This document shows, one piece after another, positions 6,813 through 12,727 of a stretch of DNA of 12,727 nt (position 1 is the first letter of the stretch; every line of letters starts with the position of its first letter). The notes beneath the pieces were generated by a model. The model was not told the DNA's origin, made no database searches, and saw nothing but the letters and a program-made list of their open reading frames with translations. This DNA is from an uncultured Candidatus Saccharibacteria bacterium (lineage in GTDB: Bacteria; Patescibacteriota; Saccharimonadia; Saccharimonadales; Saccharimonadaceae). Position numbers and translations under genes: made by a program. The stretch is from the NCBI GenBank assembly GCA_937976315.1, contig CALJRR010000017.1, positions 1-12,727 of the forward strand, read 5' to 3'.

Positions 6813-7103
6813 ATGAACGATTCTCAAATCGAAAATACGAATGAAGAACTGAATAATTTATATGCTATAAGAAAAGAAGCTATCAATTCATTAATTCCAG
6901 ACATGGAAAAAGTAGAAGGTGTCGACGAGGAGCGGAAAGTCGAAATATACATGACGGCTGCAAGGATAACTAATAACAGCAACTTACTTCGATTAGCTTA
7001 TGGTGCAGCTAAAAAGATCCCAGATACAGTAGCGCGAGCTGAGGCATTAATTGACGTTATCCAAGAGGTCAACTACTCTATCAATAAATTAGAGAATAGT
7101 TAG
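6813..7103 (+). CDS. Hypothetical 96-aa helical protein
   Basis: I do not recognise this protein. It is the only plus-strand gene in the window with good expression signals: a TGC-TATAAT promoter, AGGGGG (6802-6807) five bases before the ATG, and a hairpin terminator after the stop. The product is hydrophilic, without signal peptide, membrane segment, cysteine or tryptophan. The sequence suggests three or four alpha helices (about residues 8-30, 38-52, 57-68 and 72-92) and contains NSNLLRLAYGAAKKIPD in the middle. It is divergent from rplC and convergent with the giant gene. It could be a small regulator or an interaction partner of a neighbour, but nothing in the sequence shows which. Confidence 0.75.
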   Translation: MNDSQIENTNEELNNLYAIRKEAINSLIPDMEKVEGVDEERKVEIYMTAARITNNSNLLRLAYGAAKKIPDTVARAEALIDVIQEVNYSINKLENS

Positions 7104-7137
7104 CAGTTCTAATAAAATTAAGCAATCCTAGATAAAC

Positions 7138-7172
7138 AATACCGCCAACTCCAAGTTGACGGTATTATTTTT
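7138..7172 (+). terminator. Rho-independent terminator of the 96-aa gene, possibly bidirectional
   Basis: AATACCGCCAACT and AGTTGACGGTATT form a 13-position stem with one C/A mismatch and a CCA loop, followed by ATTTTT. Read on the minus strand the mismatch becomes a G-U pair, so the hairpin is a little stronger there, but the following T run (GTTTAT) is poorer. It lies between the stops of the 96-aa gene and the convergent giant gene and may end both transcripts. Confidence 0.8.
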
Positions 7173-7182
7173 AATAAGTCTT

Positions 7183-10100
7183 CTACCACCCTCCAATGAC
7201 CATTTTTCTATTCGGTTTTTTTGCTGAGGTAAAATCACGTCTGTAAGCTTTAATATTACTCTTAACATTGTCCCAGTTTATTATACGGATTTTATCTCCC
7301 TCAAATACGTAATCGCCCTCCTCGTAGCCTACTGATCGCATAATCCTCCTGGCCACGTCTCTTGCGTCACCTAAGGTAGGTGTAGAGCCTCGAGCCCAGT
7401 CATAATACATTTGCGCTTCATTCTCAAAGTTGGGTTTATTATCTTCGGTTATGTCTGCGTATTCATCTATACGCTTCATTGCATCCGACAATGACACTCC
7501 TCTTATTGCCTCTTCGTTGCTATCATCTCCAAAGTCCTCATAGGCAGATTTTTTATTCGCAATTTCGTCTATAAAGCGACGCGGAGAAGATTCGGTGCGT
7601 GTTGGAACCGAGCCTATTGTTTCAAGATTTGGATAATCACCATCACCTCGCATCATAGAAATCCTCTCACCAATTGAGATATCCTCTCCCGCCCGTGCCG
7701 GCTCGTAGCCACCAATCATAGCATAAGCCTCTGCCGAGTATCCAGAATTCCAGCCGCCAGTGATTACACGGTTAGAGAATGAGTTCCAGTTTGGATTTCT
7801 TGGATCTCTAAAACGTTTTTGTCGCGCATTAAACAAGAACACTTCCCAGGCATTTCTTCGCATTAAGAGTAGGGCGTTATCTTTAATAATAGACGGCATC
7901 CTACCCTCGATGCCATGAACAGCATCAAGATGAGGGTTCTTATCCAGCTTAGAAATAAGATTAAATACTGTTCTCTTGTCTACTTCTATCAGGTCCGCAT
8001 CTTCACTCTCGATATATAGCGGCTGAGATTGATTATTGCGGTCTAGACTCCTTTGCAAAACAGCATCAGTCAGAAGTTTGCGCACGAAACCTATGTTGGC
8101 CTCTTCCGGCTCCATCTCAACATTTGCGTAATGAACGACTGGACGAACACCATTATGACGCTTAGCATATTTTTCTATAAAACTCTCTATGACTTTTACA
8201 GAGTTATCCTCTGGAGTTCCTTTTTTACGATTTACCAAAATATTTATTTCAAACAAAGACTGCTCAAGCGCCTCACCTTTATTATCTGTCTGATCTATAT
8301 ATTGACTAAGAAGCCTGTCTAGGCTATCTGCCTCCATCCAGGCGGGGATATTGACAGAGACTCTACAATTGTTGCTCATAGCCCCCAAGCTAGACATAAC
8401 ACTGGCGACTTTTTGTTTATATTCTGGATTTTTTGAAAATTCACTATTCAAGTAGTTATAAATTGTATTTCGCTCGCGCTCTACGCTTCTTACCACTGGG
8501 GAGTTGTCTGCTTCAACCCAGTGCTTTTTACCAGAAGCATCCTCCACTTGCCTACGCGTGCGCGGCCCTCCCATGCCAGACACCCACTTACGCATCCATC
8601 GTAGATCTCTATTTGCTCCGTATCCGTAATAATTATATGTAAAAGGATCTTCTTTTTTATTTAGTCTTTCCAACGGTTTCCTCGTTACAATCCCTGGCGC
8701 ACCAAATCCCTCAACGACATTCGGCTTACTTACTTCTATTGGAGGAAATGTCATCTTTGTTTCATAGGCAACATGACTCGTAGAGACCTCGACAGAAGTT
8801 GGAATAGTTGTTATAGAATTATTTCCTTCCATAGTTGCCATAGGGGCTACATGAGTTACTCCGTCTGAATCGACGTCTTGAACAGAAACGACTTCTCCAT
8901 AAGCACCATTAAATTCCATCTGGCCATGTTCATCAACCGAGAATAGGCTTGCGACTGGACTATCTGGAGGAATATTTATACTACCATCCGGCGCAATATC
9001 AACCATAAATACCCTATCTTGATTATCTATGGAGGCAGACACTGCAAACTTTAATGAACCGTTCTGAGCACCATCAGACCAAGACGCACCGTCATAGCCA
9101 TAATAAGAACCATCACTCGTCATATTAGCTATTGATAGCCTAATAGACCCGTCAGCGCCCCGCTCTTCCCAGTGGAGATTCAACTCATTACCGTCAGATA
9201 CTCCAGGAGTATTGTTATCATACCAAAAATCTCGCGTAATATTCGTAGTTTTAGATTGATAATGATCCAAATATTCATTTACACTCAAGTCTCGAGACAT
9301 CAGTTCCTTACCATCCACTGTAGATGATAGATTCTCAATCACAACACCTTTTCCCTGTAGATATTCCTGGGAAGATTGGGACAATGAGCCGTTCGCTTCA
9401 AATGAAATATTATGAGCAAACAGTTTATTATCTGGACCAATTATATTAGCAGTTCCGTCGTCGTTATAGGTAAGTTTATAATTATCCGGCAATTTAACAT
9501 TCCCGTCACCGTTACCAATACTGTGCGAAGAATACGTATCTGAGCTTAAAATAGTATTACCACTAGAACCTTCTCTATGAAATATCGCGTCTAGTACTGT
9601 CTGTCTATCTCCCTTAGTGTCACCCGAAATAGCTCTCTCGAGAAGTCCGTCATACCCTGGAGCAAAGAAAGCCGCAACTTCCTGTACAGCTATACTAAAC
9701 AAAAATCCAGAACCAAATCCAATAGCAGCCGACTTGGCTATATTCTTTAAGCACAGCCTCTTAAATAGCTGATCTTTCTTGTTCTTATCTTCACTAAGAG
9801 ATTGCATCAGTTCTGTCGACTTGTTTATCGCATCGTTTATTGTATCGTTTTTATCAATACCTAAATCTCTACGAAATTCTTCTGGCAGCTCTCCCAGCTT
9901 ACCTTTCAGCTTAACCTTAGCTTCGGCTATTGCAACATCTAAATCAAATCTCTCAATTTCCACATTTTCTGCGCTTGAATATGAGATAAAATCAGCACGT
10001 TCTCTATCCGACATGGCGGTTCTAGATGCTGCCTCAACAAGAGATTCGTAACCCTTTTGCAATTCTTCGGGAGACAGATCGTCTCTATCGATAAATTCTC

Positions 10101-11172
10101 TTAATGAATTAGTCAAGTGCTCAGCGCTAACTGTATTGTAGCGAAACTCGTCCATCTCTTCTCTACGACGACTCTCATTATCAAACGATCCGCCTTGAGC
10201 CATCTCTCTAGAATGCACGCTTCGCTCCTTTCCTAGCCTACGGTATTCACGTATACCAGATAATACGCCCGTAAGTCCGCCAGGTAAAACAGTTACGCCA
10301 ATAGCCTTAGCAAGAGAACCCTTACCAACCCGAAAAACGCCAGTAGCGACTGCCGCAGTCAAACCTATAGTCTCCGGACTAACAAACTTCCTAACTTGTG
10401 AACTTTGAACCTTTTCGACGATTTTATTGACCTTACTTTGATAAGCTTCCGTACGAACACCAGAGCGAGATTCTCCAGAGTAAATCTTCATTCCCTGTAT
10501 AACAGCATCAACGCTCTCCCCATGATCAATCCGCTCTTTGACAGCCTGCGCAATCTCCCAGATATTGTCAATTTTTAGATCGCCCTCGCCAATAAGTCCA
10601 TCGCCATTTCCATATTGATTCAATTGACGCAATATCCTGTTCTTTGCCTCGTCAAAAGATTTTTTATCACCAAGTCTACTATCTCCCTTAGCAAAATTCT
10701 CGATAAGCTTCTTCACGGATTTACCGAACGGAGAATCGTCGGCTAGCTCCTCTCGACTTTCACCGGCTTCATTATGAATACTCTCGTCATATTCAGAAGC
10801 AAAACGATCAATAGTCGCACCCGTAGCCGCTTCCCATAGAGATTTGTCATCAGTATATAAAGAAGTTATTCCATTTTCTTTAGCAATCCTCTTTCCTTCT
10901 TCGTAATACTTATTACGCAAATAAGGAGTAGTAACGCCATTTTCACCCCGCCATATGTTATGTAAAAGCTTCCTAATTTTGCCGTGATTTTCAGCGAATT
11001 CATAATCCTCTTCTCTAATGCGAGTTTCGGCATAATCTCTTGCTGCAGCATTTATATCACGCGATTGGTCGACAACAGCAATAGTTAACGGCTTATCGTT
11101 AGGATTTGCTGCTTGATTTACGCTGACCAGCATCGGATCTGTAGATGGTATTGGTTCTGTAGTAGTTGACAT
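7183..11172 (-). CDS. Giant membrane-anchored protein with C-terminal GT-A glycosyltransferase-like domain
   Basis: This 1329-residue protein has no name I recognise. Order of parts: no signal peptide; charged helical region 40-265 with an EF-hand-like GNGDGLIGEGDL (188-199); Gly/Ala-rich hydrophobic stretch 268-306; charged helical region 307-477; a clear membrane segment 478-504 after a basic run; a Ser/Asp/Gly-rich, probably beta-rich region 540-800 with DGS repeats and a DVDSDG calcium-loop-like motif (766-771); a basic Tyr/Arg-rich linker 840-935; a GT-A fold, family 2-like domain about 936-1200; and a helical tail to 1329. The GT evidence is VSVNIPAWMEADS (938-950), FEINILVN (974-981), a DxD-like SEDAD (1056-1060), GGWNSGYSAEAYAMIGGYEP (1139-1158), GEDISIGERI (1162-1171) and TRTESSPRR (1191-1199). 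The start is 6 bases after the upstream stop and lacks a close Shine-Dalgarno, so it is probably coupled to the DUF5663-like gene. Codons such as AGG and ATA are more frequent than in the ribosomal genes. Donor, acceptor and activity are unknown. Confidence 0.85.
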   Translation of the reverse strand: MSTTTEPIPSTDPMLVSVNQAANPNDKPLTIAVVDQSRDINAAARDYAETRIREEDYEFAENHGKIRKLLHNIWRGENGVTTPYLRNKYYEEGKRIAKENGITSLYTDDKSLWEAATGATIDRFASEYDESIHNEAGESREELADDSPFGKSVKKLIENFAKGDSRLGDKKSFDEAKNRILRQLNQYGNGDGLIGEGDLKIDNIWEIAQAVKERIDHGESVDAVIQGMKIYSGESRSGVRTEAYQSKVNKIVEKVQSSQVRKFVSPETIGLTAAVATGVFRVGKGSLAKAIGVTVLPGGLTGVLSGIREYRRLGKERSVHSREMAQGGSFDNESRRREEMDEFRYNTVSAEHLTNSLREFIDRDDLSPEELQKGYESLVEAASRTAMSDRERADFISYSSAENVEIERFDLDVAIAEAKVKLKGKLGELPEEFRRDLGIDKNDTINDAINKSTELMQSLSEDKNKKDQLFKRLCLKNIAKSAAIGFGSGFLFSIAVQEVAAFFAPGYDGLLERAISGDTKGDRQTVLDAIFHREGSSGNTILSSDTYSSHSIGNGDGNVKLPDNYKLTYNDDGTANIIGPDNKLFAHNISFEANGSLSQSSQEYLQGKGVVIENLSSTVDGKELMSRDLSVNEYLDHYQSKTTNITRDFWYDNNTPGVSDGNELNLHWEERGADGSIRLSIANMTSDGSYYGYDGASWSDGAQNGSLKFAVSASIDNQDRVFMVDIAPDGSINIPPDSPVASLFSVDEHGQMEFNGAYGEVVSVQDVDSDGVTHVAPMATMEGNNSITTIPTSVEVSTSHVAYETKMTFPPIEVSKPNVVEGFGAPGIVTRKPLERLNKKEDPFTYNYYGYGANRDLRWMRKWVSGMGGPRTRRQVEDASGKKHWVEADNSPVVRSVERERNTIYNYLNSEFSKNPEYKQKVASVMSSLGAMSNNCRVSVNIPAWMEADSLDRLLSQYIDQTDNKGEALEQSLFEINILVNRKKGTPEDNSVKVIESFIEKYAKRHNGVRPVVHYANVEMEPEEANIGFVRKLLTDAVLQRSLDRNNQSQPLYIESEDADLIEVDKRTVFNLISKLDKNPHLDAVHGIEGRMPSIIKDNALLLMRRNAWEVFLFNARQKRFRDPRNPNWNSFSNRVITGGWNSGYSAEAYAMIGGYEPARAGEDISIGERISMMRGDGDYPNLETIGSVPTRTESSPRRFIDEIANKKSAYEDFGDDSNEEAIRGVSLSDAMKRIDEYADITEDNKPNFENEAQMYYDWARGSTPTLGDARDVARRIMRSVGYEEGDYVFEGDKIRIINWDNVKSNIKAYRRDFTSAKKPNRKMVIGGW

Positions 11173-11178
11173 ACTTAT

Positions 11179-11484
11179 TTAATTATCTCCAAGATATAAT
11201 GATCTAAAGCGTAACATTGTCTCAAGTGCCACTCTTTGCGTATCAATATTACAACTTGCTATATACTGCTGAACACCTTGTTCATTTACACCCTGATCTA
11301 ATAGTTTATTTAGCTCATCAACCTGGTCTTCAGATAGTGCTTCAATTATCGCTCTATCGATTTGACTCAGTAGCCTATTCTTTAAATCTTCTTCAAGTTG
11401 TCTACGCACGTCACTGTCAAGGGTTTTATAACCCTTAGCGTCTATAATATCACTTATAAATTTAGATAAAGCATCCTGATTCAT
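11179..11484 (-). CDS. DUF5663-like small helical protein
   Basis: The product has 101 residues, is acidic and all-helical, and begins MNQDALSKFISDIIDAKG. The layout of a first helix, a central segment with DVRRQLEEDLKNRLLSQIDRAII, then ALSEDQVDELNKLLDQG and a final helix before FRSLYLG resembles DUF5663, a family I recall from CPR bacteria; this is recalled resemblance, not a search. An in-frame GTG lies two codons upstream (11490), but AGGAG (11496-11492) is 7 bases from the ATG at 11484 and nearly touches the GTG, so ATG is chosen. It ends 6 bases before the giant gene and most likely forms a two-gene operon with it, so a chaperone or adaptor role for the giant protein is possible but unproven. 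Confidence 0.8.
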   Translation of the reverse strand: MNQDALSKFISDIIDAKGYKTLDSDVRRQLEEDLKNRLLSQIDRAIIEALSEDQVDELNKLLDQGVNEQGVQQYIASCNIDTQRVALETMLRFRSLYLGDN

Positions 11485-11505
11485 TGCCACACTCCTTTAA
11501 CGATT

Positions 11506-11514
11506 AATATAACA
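11506..11514 (-). promoter_or_regulatory. Candidate extended -10 promoter for the DUF5663-like/giant pair
   Basis: On the minus strand TATATT (11511-11506) is preceded by TGT (11514-11512), an extended -10 pattern. No convincing -35 box is seen at 17-18 bases. The start point would be near 11499, leaving a leader of about 15 bases that contains the AGGAG site. Read-through from the upstream 110-aa gene is also possible, since no terminator is visible between them. Confidence 0.45.
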
Positions 11515-11541
11515 TAAAGTATCAAAATAGTACAGCATAAG

Positions 11542-11874
11542 CTAAATCATCACACCAACCGGCGTAAACGAAGTCAGAATTGCCATGAAAATTATCGTGA
11601 CGTACCAAATTTTCCGGTTGAATTGATATTTCTCAATCTTTAATACCAGCAGCAACGCAATAAATAGCCCGACAGGAATAGCCTGGACAACCAAACCGCC
11701 AACTTCAATTGGATTTTTTAGACGAAGCCACAGCGCACTTAATATCACAAAAACCACCAATTTCAAGAAAAATGAGCCGTCATTGTCATAAATGCGTTCG
11801 CGACCTTTGCGGCTAAACAGCTCGCTAGACTTCGAGCGATTGCGAGCATAAGTACGAGTTTTTTGTTTTGTCAT
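11542..11874 (-). CDS. Small three-helix membrane protein (hypothetical)
   Basis: I do not recognise this 110-residue protein. The first 33 residues are very basic and hydrophilic (MTKQKTRTYARNRSK and SRKGRER), followed by three hydrophobic segments at about 35-52, 57-78 and 89-110, the last reaching the C-terminus. By the positive-inside rule the basic N-terminus is cytoplasmic and the C-terminus outside. No catalytic motif is visible. The ATG lies only about 12 bases after a perfect TATAAT box and has no Shine-Dalgarno sequence, so its mRNA is predicted to be leaderless or nearly so. It lies between the rpsJ terminator and the DUF5663-like gene. Confidence 0.75.
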   Translation of the reverse strand: MTKQKTRTYARNRSKSSELFSRKGRERIYDNDGSFFLKLVVFVILSALWLRLKNPIEVGGLVVQAIPVGLFIALLLVLKIEKYQFNRKIWYVTIIFMAILTSFTPVGVMI

Positions 11875-11886
11875 AAGCTAAATGGA

Positions 11887-11916
11887 ATTATAGCATAAAA
11901 AATCCGCCCCATTCAA
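11887..11916 (-). promoter_or_regulatory. Promoter of the 110-aa gene embedded in the rpsJ terminator
   Basis: TTGAAT (11916-11911) as -35, an 18-base spacer, then TGC and a perfect TATAAT (11892-11887). The -35 hexamer is exactly the six-base loop of the rpsJ terminator, and the spacer contains the 3' arm and the T run. The expected start point is near 11879, five bases before the ATG. Confidence 0.75.
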
Positions 11917-11924
11917 GAGGCGGA
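11897..11924 (-). terminator. Rho-independent terminator after rpsJ
   Basis: On the minus strand TCCGCCTC and GGGGCGGA form an 8-bp GC-rich stem with one G-U pair and a TTGAAT loop, followed by TTTTTT (11902-11897). It begins 20 bases after the rpsJ stop and should end the short rpsJ transcript, which separates it from the genes downstream. Confidence 0.9.
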
Positions 11925-11943
11925 AATTTTATATATCGTTAAA

Positions 11944-12261
11944 TTACATACGAATTTCAGCGTCAACGCCAGCCGGCAAGTTCAAGTTCTGCAAGCTATC
12001 AATCGTCTTTGGTGTAGCGTTTGTAATGTCAATTAAACGCTTGTGAACGCGGCGCTCGTAAGATTCACCACCAGTTTTGTAAACGTGCGGACTCTTTACG
12101 ACAGTGTAAGTGCTGCGTCGAGTTGGCAAAGGCACTGGACCAGCCACGTTAGCACCTGTGCGAATTGCGGTGTCGATAATTTGTTTTGCTGATTGGTCAA
12201 TGACTTTGTGGTCATAAGCCTTCAGACGAATACGGATTTTAATTCCTGTATCTTGAGCCAT
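11944..12261 (-). CDS. rpsJ: 30S ribosomal protein S10 (NusE)
   Basis: S10 is a small-subunit head protein and, as NusE, links ribosomes to RNA polymerase through NusB and NusG. The 105-residue product shows IKIRIRLKAYDHKVIDQSA, a GANVAGPVPLPTRR loop, YTVVKSPHVYK and RRVHKRLIDI, all diagnostic. A longer frame starts at 12282, but the ATG at 12261 is preceded at 3 bases by a strong GAGGAGGAG purine run and matches the family start MAQ..IKIRIRL, so it is preferred. It has its own leader and terminator and is followed by unrelated genes, not by rplC as in most bacteria. The upstream neighbour on the same strand is lactate dehydrogenase. Confidence 0.97.
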   Translation of the reverse strand: MAQDTGIKIRIRLKAYDHKVIDQSAKQIIDTAIRTGANVAGPVPLPTRRSTYTVVKSPHVYKTGGESYERRVHKRLIDITNATPKTIDSLQNLNLPAGVDAEIRM

Positions 12262-12305
12262 AGCTCCTCCTCTTATGTGCAATCTCGTAACCTCTAATTG
12301 TCCTA

Positions 12306-12334
12306 TTTATAGTCAATCGAGTTCTCGAGATAAA
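12306..12334 (-). promoter_or_regulatory. Candidate rpsJ promoter
   Basis: On the minus strand TATAAA (12311-12306) serves as -10, with TTTATC (12334-12329) 17 bases upstream as a weak -35; the same TTTATC-17-TATAA(T/A) layout occurs before the 96-aa gene. A TTGACT also lies at 12316-12311, but no good -10 follows it at 16-18 bases. No terminator is visible between ldh and rpsJ, so read-through from ldh is an alternative. Confidence 0.4.
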
Positions 12335-12357
12335 TTATTATTAACTATGCGATTATA

Positions 12358-12727
12358 TCAGCAATTTTCGGCTTTATCAAGATGGGAAATCATTTCCGCA
12401 ATAATTCCAGCGGATTTATTCAGTGATTCTTTTTCTCGCTCGGTAAGTGGATAGCCCGCCAAAATCTTCACGCCGTCGCTGCTGATTGTTGATGGCAATC
12501 CAAGCACAACATTATTCAAGCCATATTCGCCTTCAGCCAAAGAGCAAACGGGATAAACCGTGTGCGTCGATTTTCGGAGCGCCGAAACAATCTTAGACAC
12601 GACAAACCCAATCGCAAAATACGTCGATTTCTTTGTCTCAATCACTCGATAAGCTCGGTCGCGAACCTTCTGCTCAATTCCGTCAATCATTTCCTCTGTA
12701 AATCCAGGATATTCCTTAATCGGCACT
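12358..12727 (-). CDS. ldh: L-lactate dehydrogenase (partial, C-terminal part)
   Basis: The enzyme interconverts pyruvate and L-lactate with NADH, regenerating NAD+ for fermentation in the cytoplasm. The visible 122 residues are the C-terminal substrate-binding domain: VRDRAYRVIETKKSTYFAIG, whose threonine matches the substrate-pocket threonine of the GATxYGIG motif of known L-LDHs, then HTVYPVCSLAEGEYGLNNVVLGLPSTI and a C-terminal helix (EREKESLNKSAGIIAEMI). The pattern fits LDH better than malate dehydrogenase, though the NAD-binding and catalytic Arg/Asp/His parts lie beyond the window edge. The codon at 12726 is GTG and is internal valine, not the start. It ends with TGA 97 bases before rpsJ. 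Confidence 0.88.
   Translation of the reverse strand, partial: VPIKEYPGFTEEMIDGIEQKVRDRAYRVIETKKSTYFAIGFVVSKIVSALRKSTHTVYPVCSLAEGEYGLNNVVLGLPSTISSDGVKILAGYPLTEREKESLNKSAGIIAEMISHLDKAENC

Noticed and set aside
8053..8322. Plus-strand open frame of 89 codons inside the giant gene
   Set aside because: It lies antisense to a well-supported coding region, has no promoter or ribosome site, and its product looks like random AT-rich translation.
11485..11490. GTG start for the DUF5663-like gene two codons upstream
   Set aside because: The AGGAG site is only one base from the GTG, but 7 bases from the ATG at 11484.
12262..12282. Longer rpsJ start adding seven residues (MHIRGGA)
   Set aside because: The GAGGAGGAG ribosome site lies between this start and the family-consistent ATG at 12261, so the upstream ATG is in the leader.
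12317..12328. Inverted repeat TCGAGAACTCGA between ldh and rpsJ as a terminator
   Set aside because: The loop would be two bases and no T run follows in either direction, so it cannot be an intrinsic terminator.
1..12727. Alternative genetic code with UGA as glycine, as in some CPR groups
   Set aside because: rpsQ and ldh end with TGA at the expected positions and no conserved glycine is encoded by TGA in the ribosomal genes.
1..12727. CRISPR arrays, tRNA or rRNA genes, insertion sequences
   Set aside because: No regular direct repeats, cloverleaf-like segments, terminal inverted repeats or transposase-like products were seen on either strand.

Overview
The window is a ribosomal-protein locus from a small-genome bacterium. 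It most likely belongs to Candidatus Saccharibacteria (TM7) or a close Patescibacteria (CPR) relative, but this is an inference and not a proven assignment. The support is a canonical S10/spc gene order with almost no intergenic space, an L-lactate dehydrogenase next to rpsJ, a small protein resembling the DUF5663 family (as I recall it from CPR genomes), and lysine/alanine-rich or acidic tails on ribosomal proteins. TGA is used as a stop (rpsQ, ldh), so this is not the UGA-Gly code of Absconditabacteria/Gracilibacteria.

Layout, read on the minus strand from right to left. (1) 12727-12358: C-terminal part of L-lactate dehydrogenase. (2) 12261-11944: rpsJ (S10) with its own leader and a strong intrinsic terminator. 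(3) 11874-7183: a non-ribosomal block made of a 110-aa three-helix membrane protein, a 101-aa DUF5663-like protein, and a 1329-aa protein with a membrane anchor, a beta-rich middle and a divergent GT-A (family 2-like) glycosyltransferase domain near its C terminus. (4) 6813-7103, plus strand: a 96-aa helical orphan gene, convergent with the giant gene and sharing a terminator region with it. (5) 6726-1: a second ribosomal transcription unit with a strong promoter, running rplC-rplD-rplW-rplB-rpsS-rplV-rpsC-rplP-rpmC-rpsQ-rplN-rplX-rplE-rpsN-rpsH, with rpsH cut by the window edge.

The ribosomal genes are tightly coupled; seven junctions are one-base TAATG overlaps. The main departure from the bacterial norm is that rpsJ is separated from rplC by about 5.4 kb holding four unrelated genes and several new promoters. 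rpsJ therefore has to be transcribed apart from the rest of the S10 operon.

The most interesting parts are the DUF5663-like plus giant glycosyltransferase-like gene pair, a promoter whose -35 box is the loop of the rpsJ terminator and which drives a nearly leaderless mRNA, and a 26-bp dyad lying over the predicted start point of the rplC operon. No tRNA, rRNA, CRISPR array, insertion sequence or transposase was seen, and no stretch over 300 bases lacks a gene.
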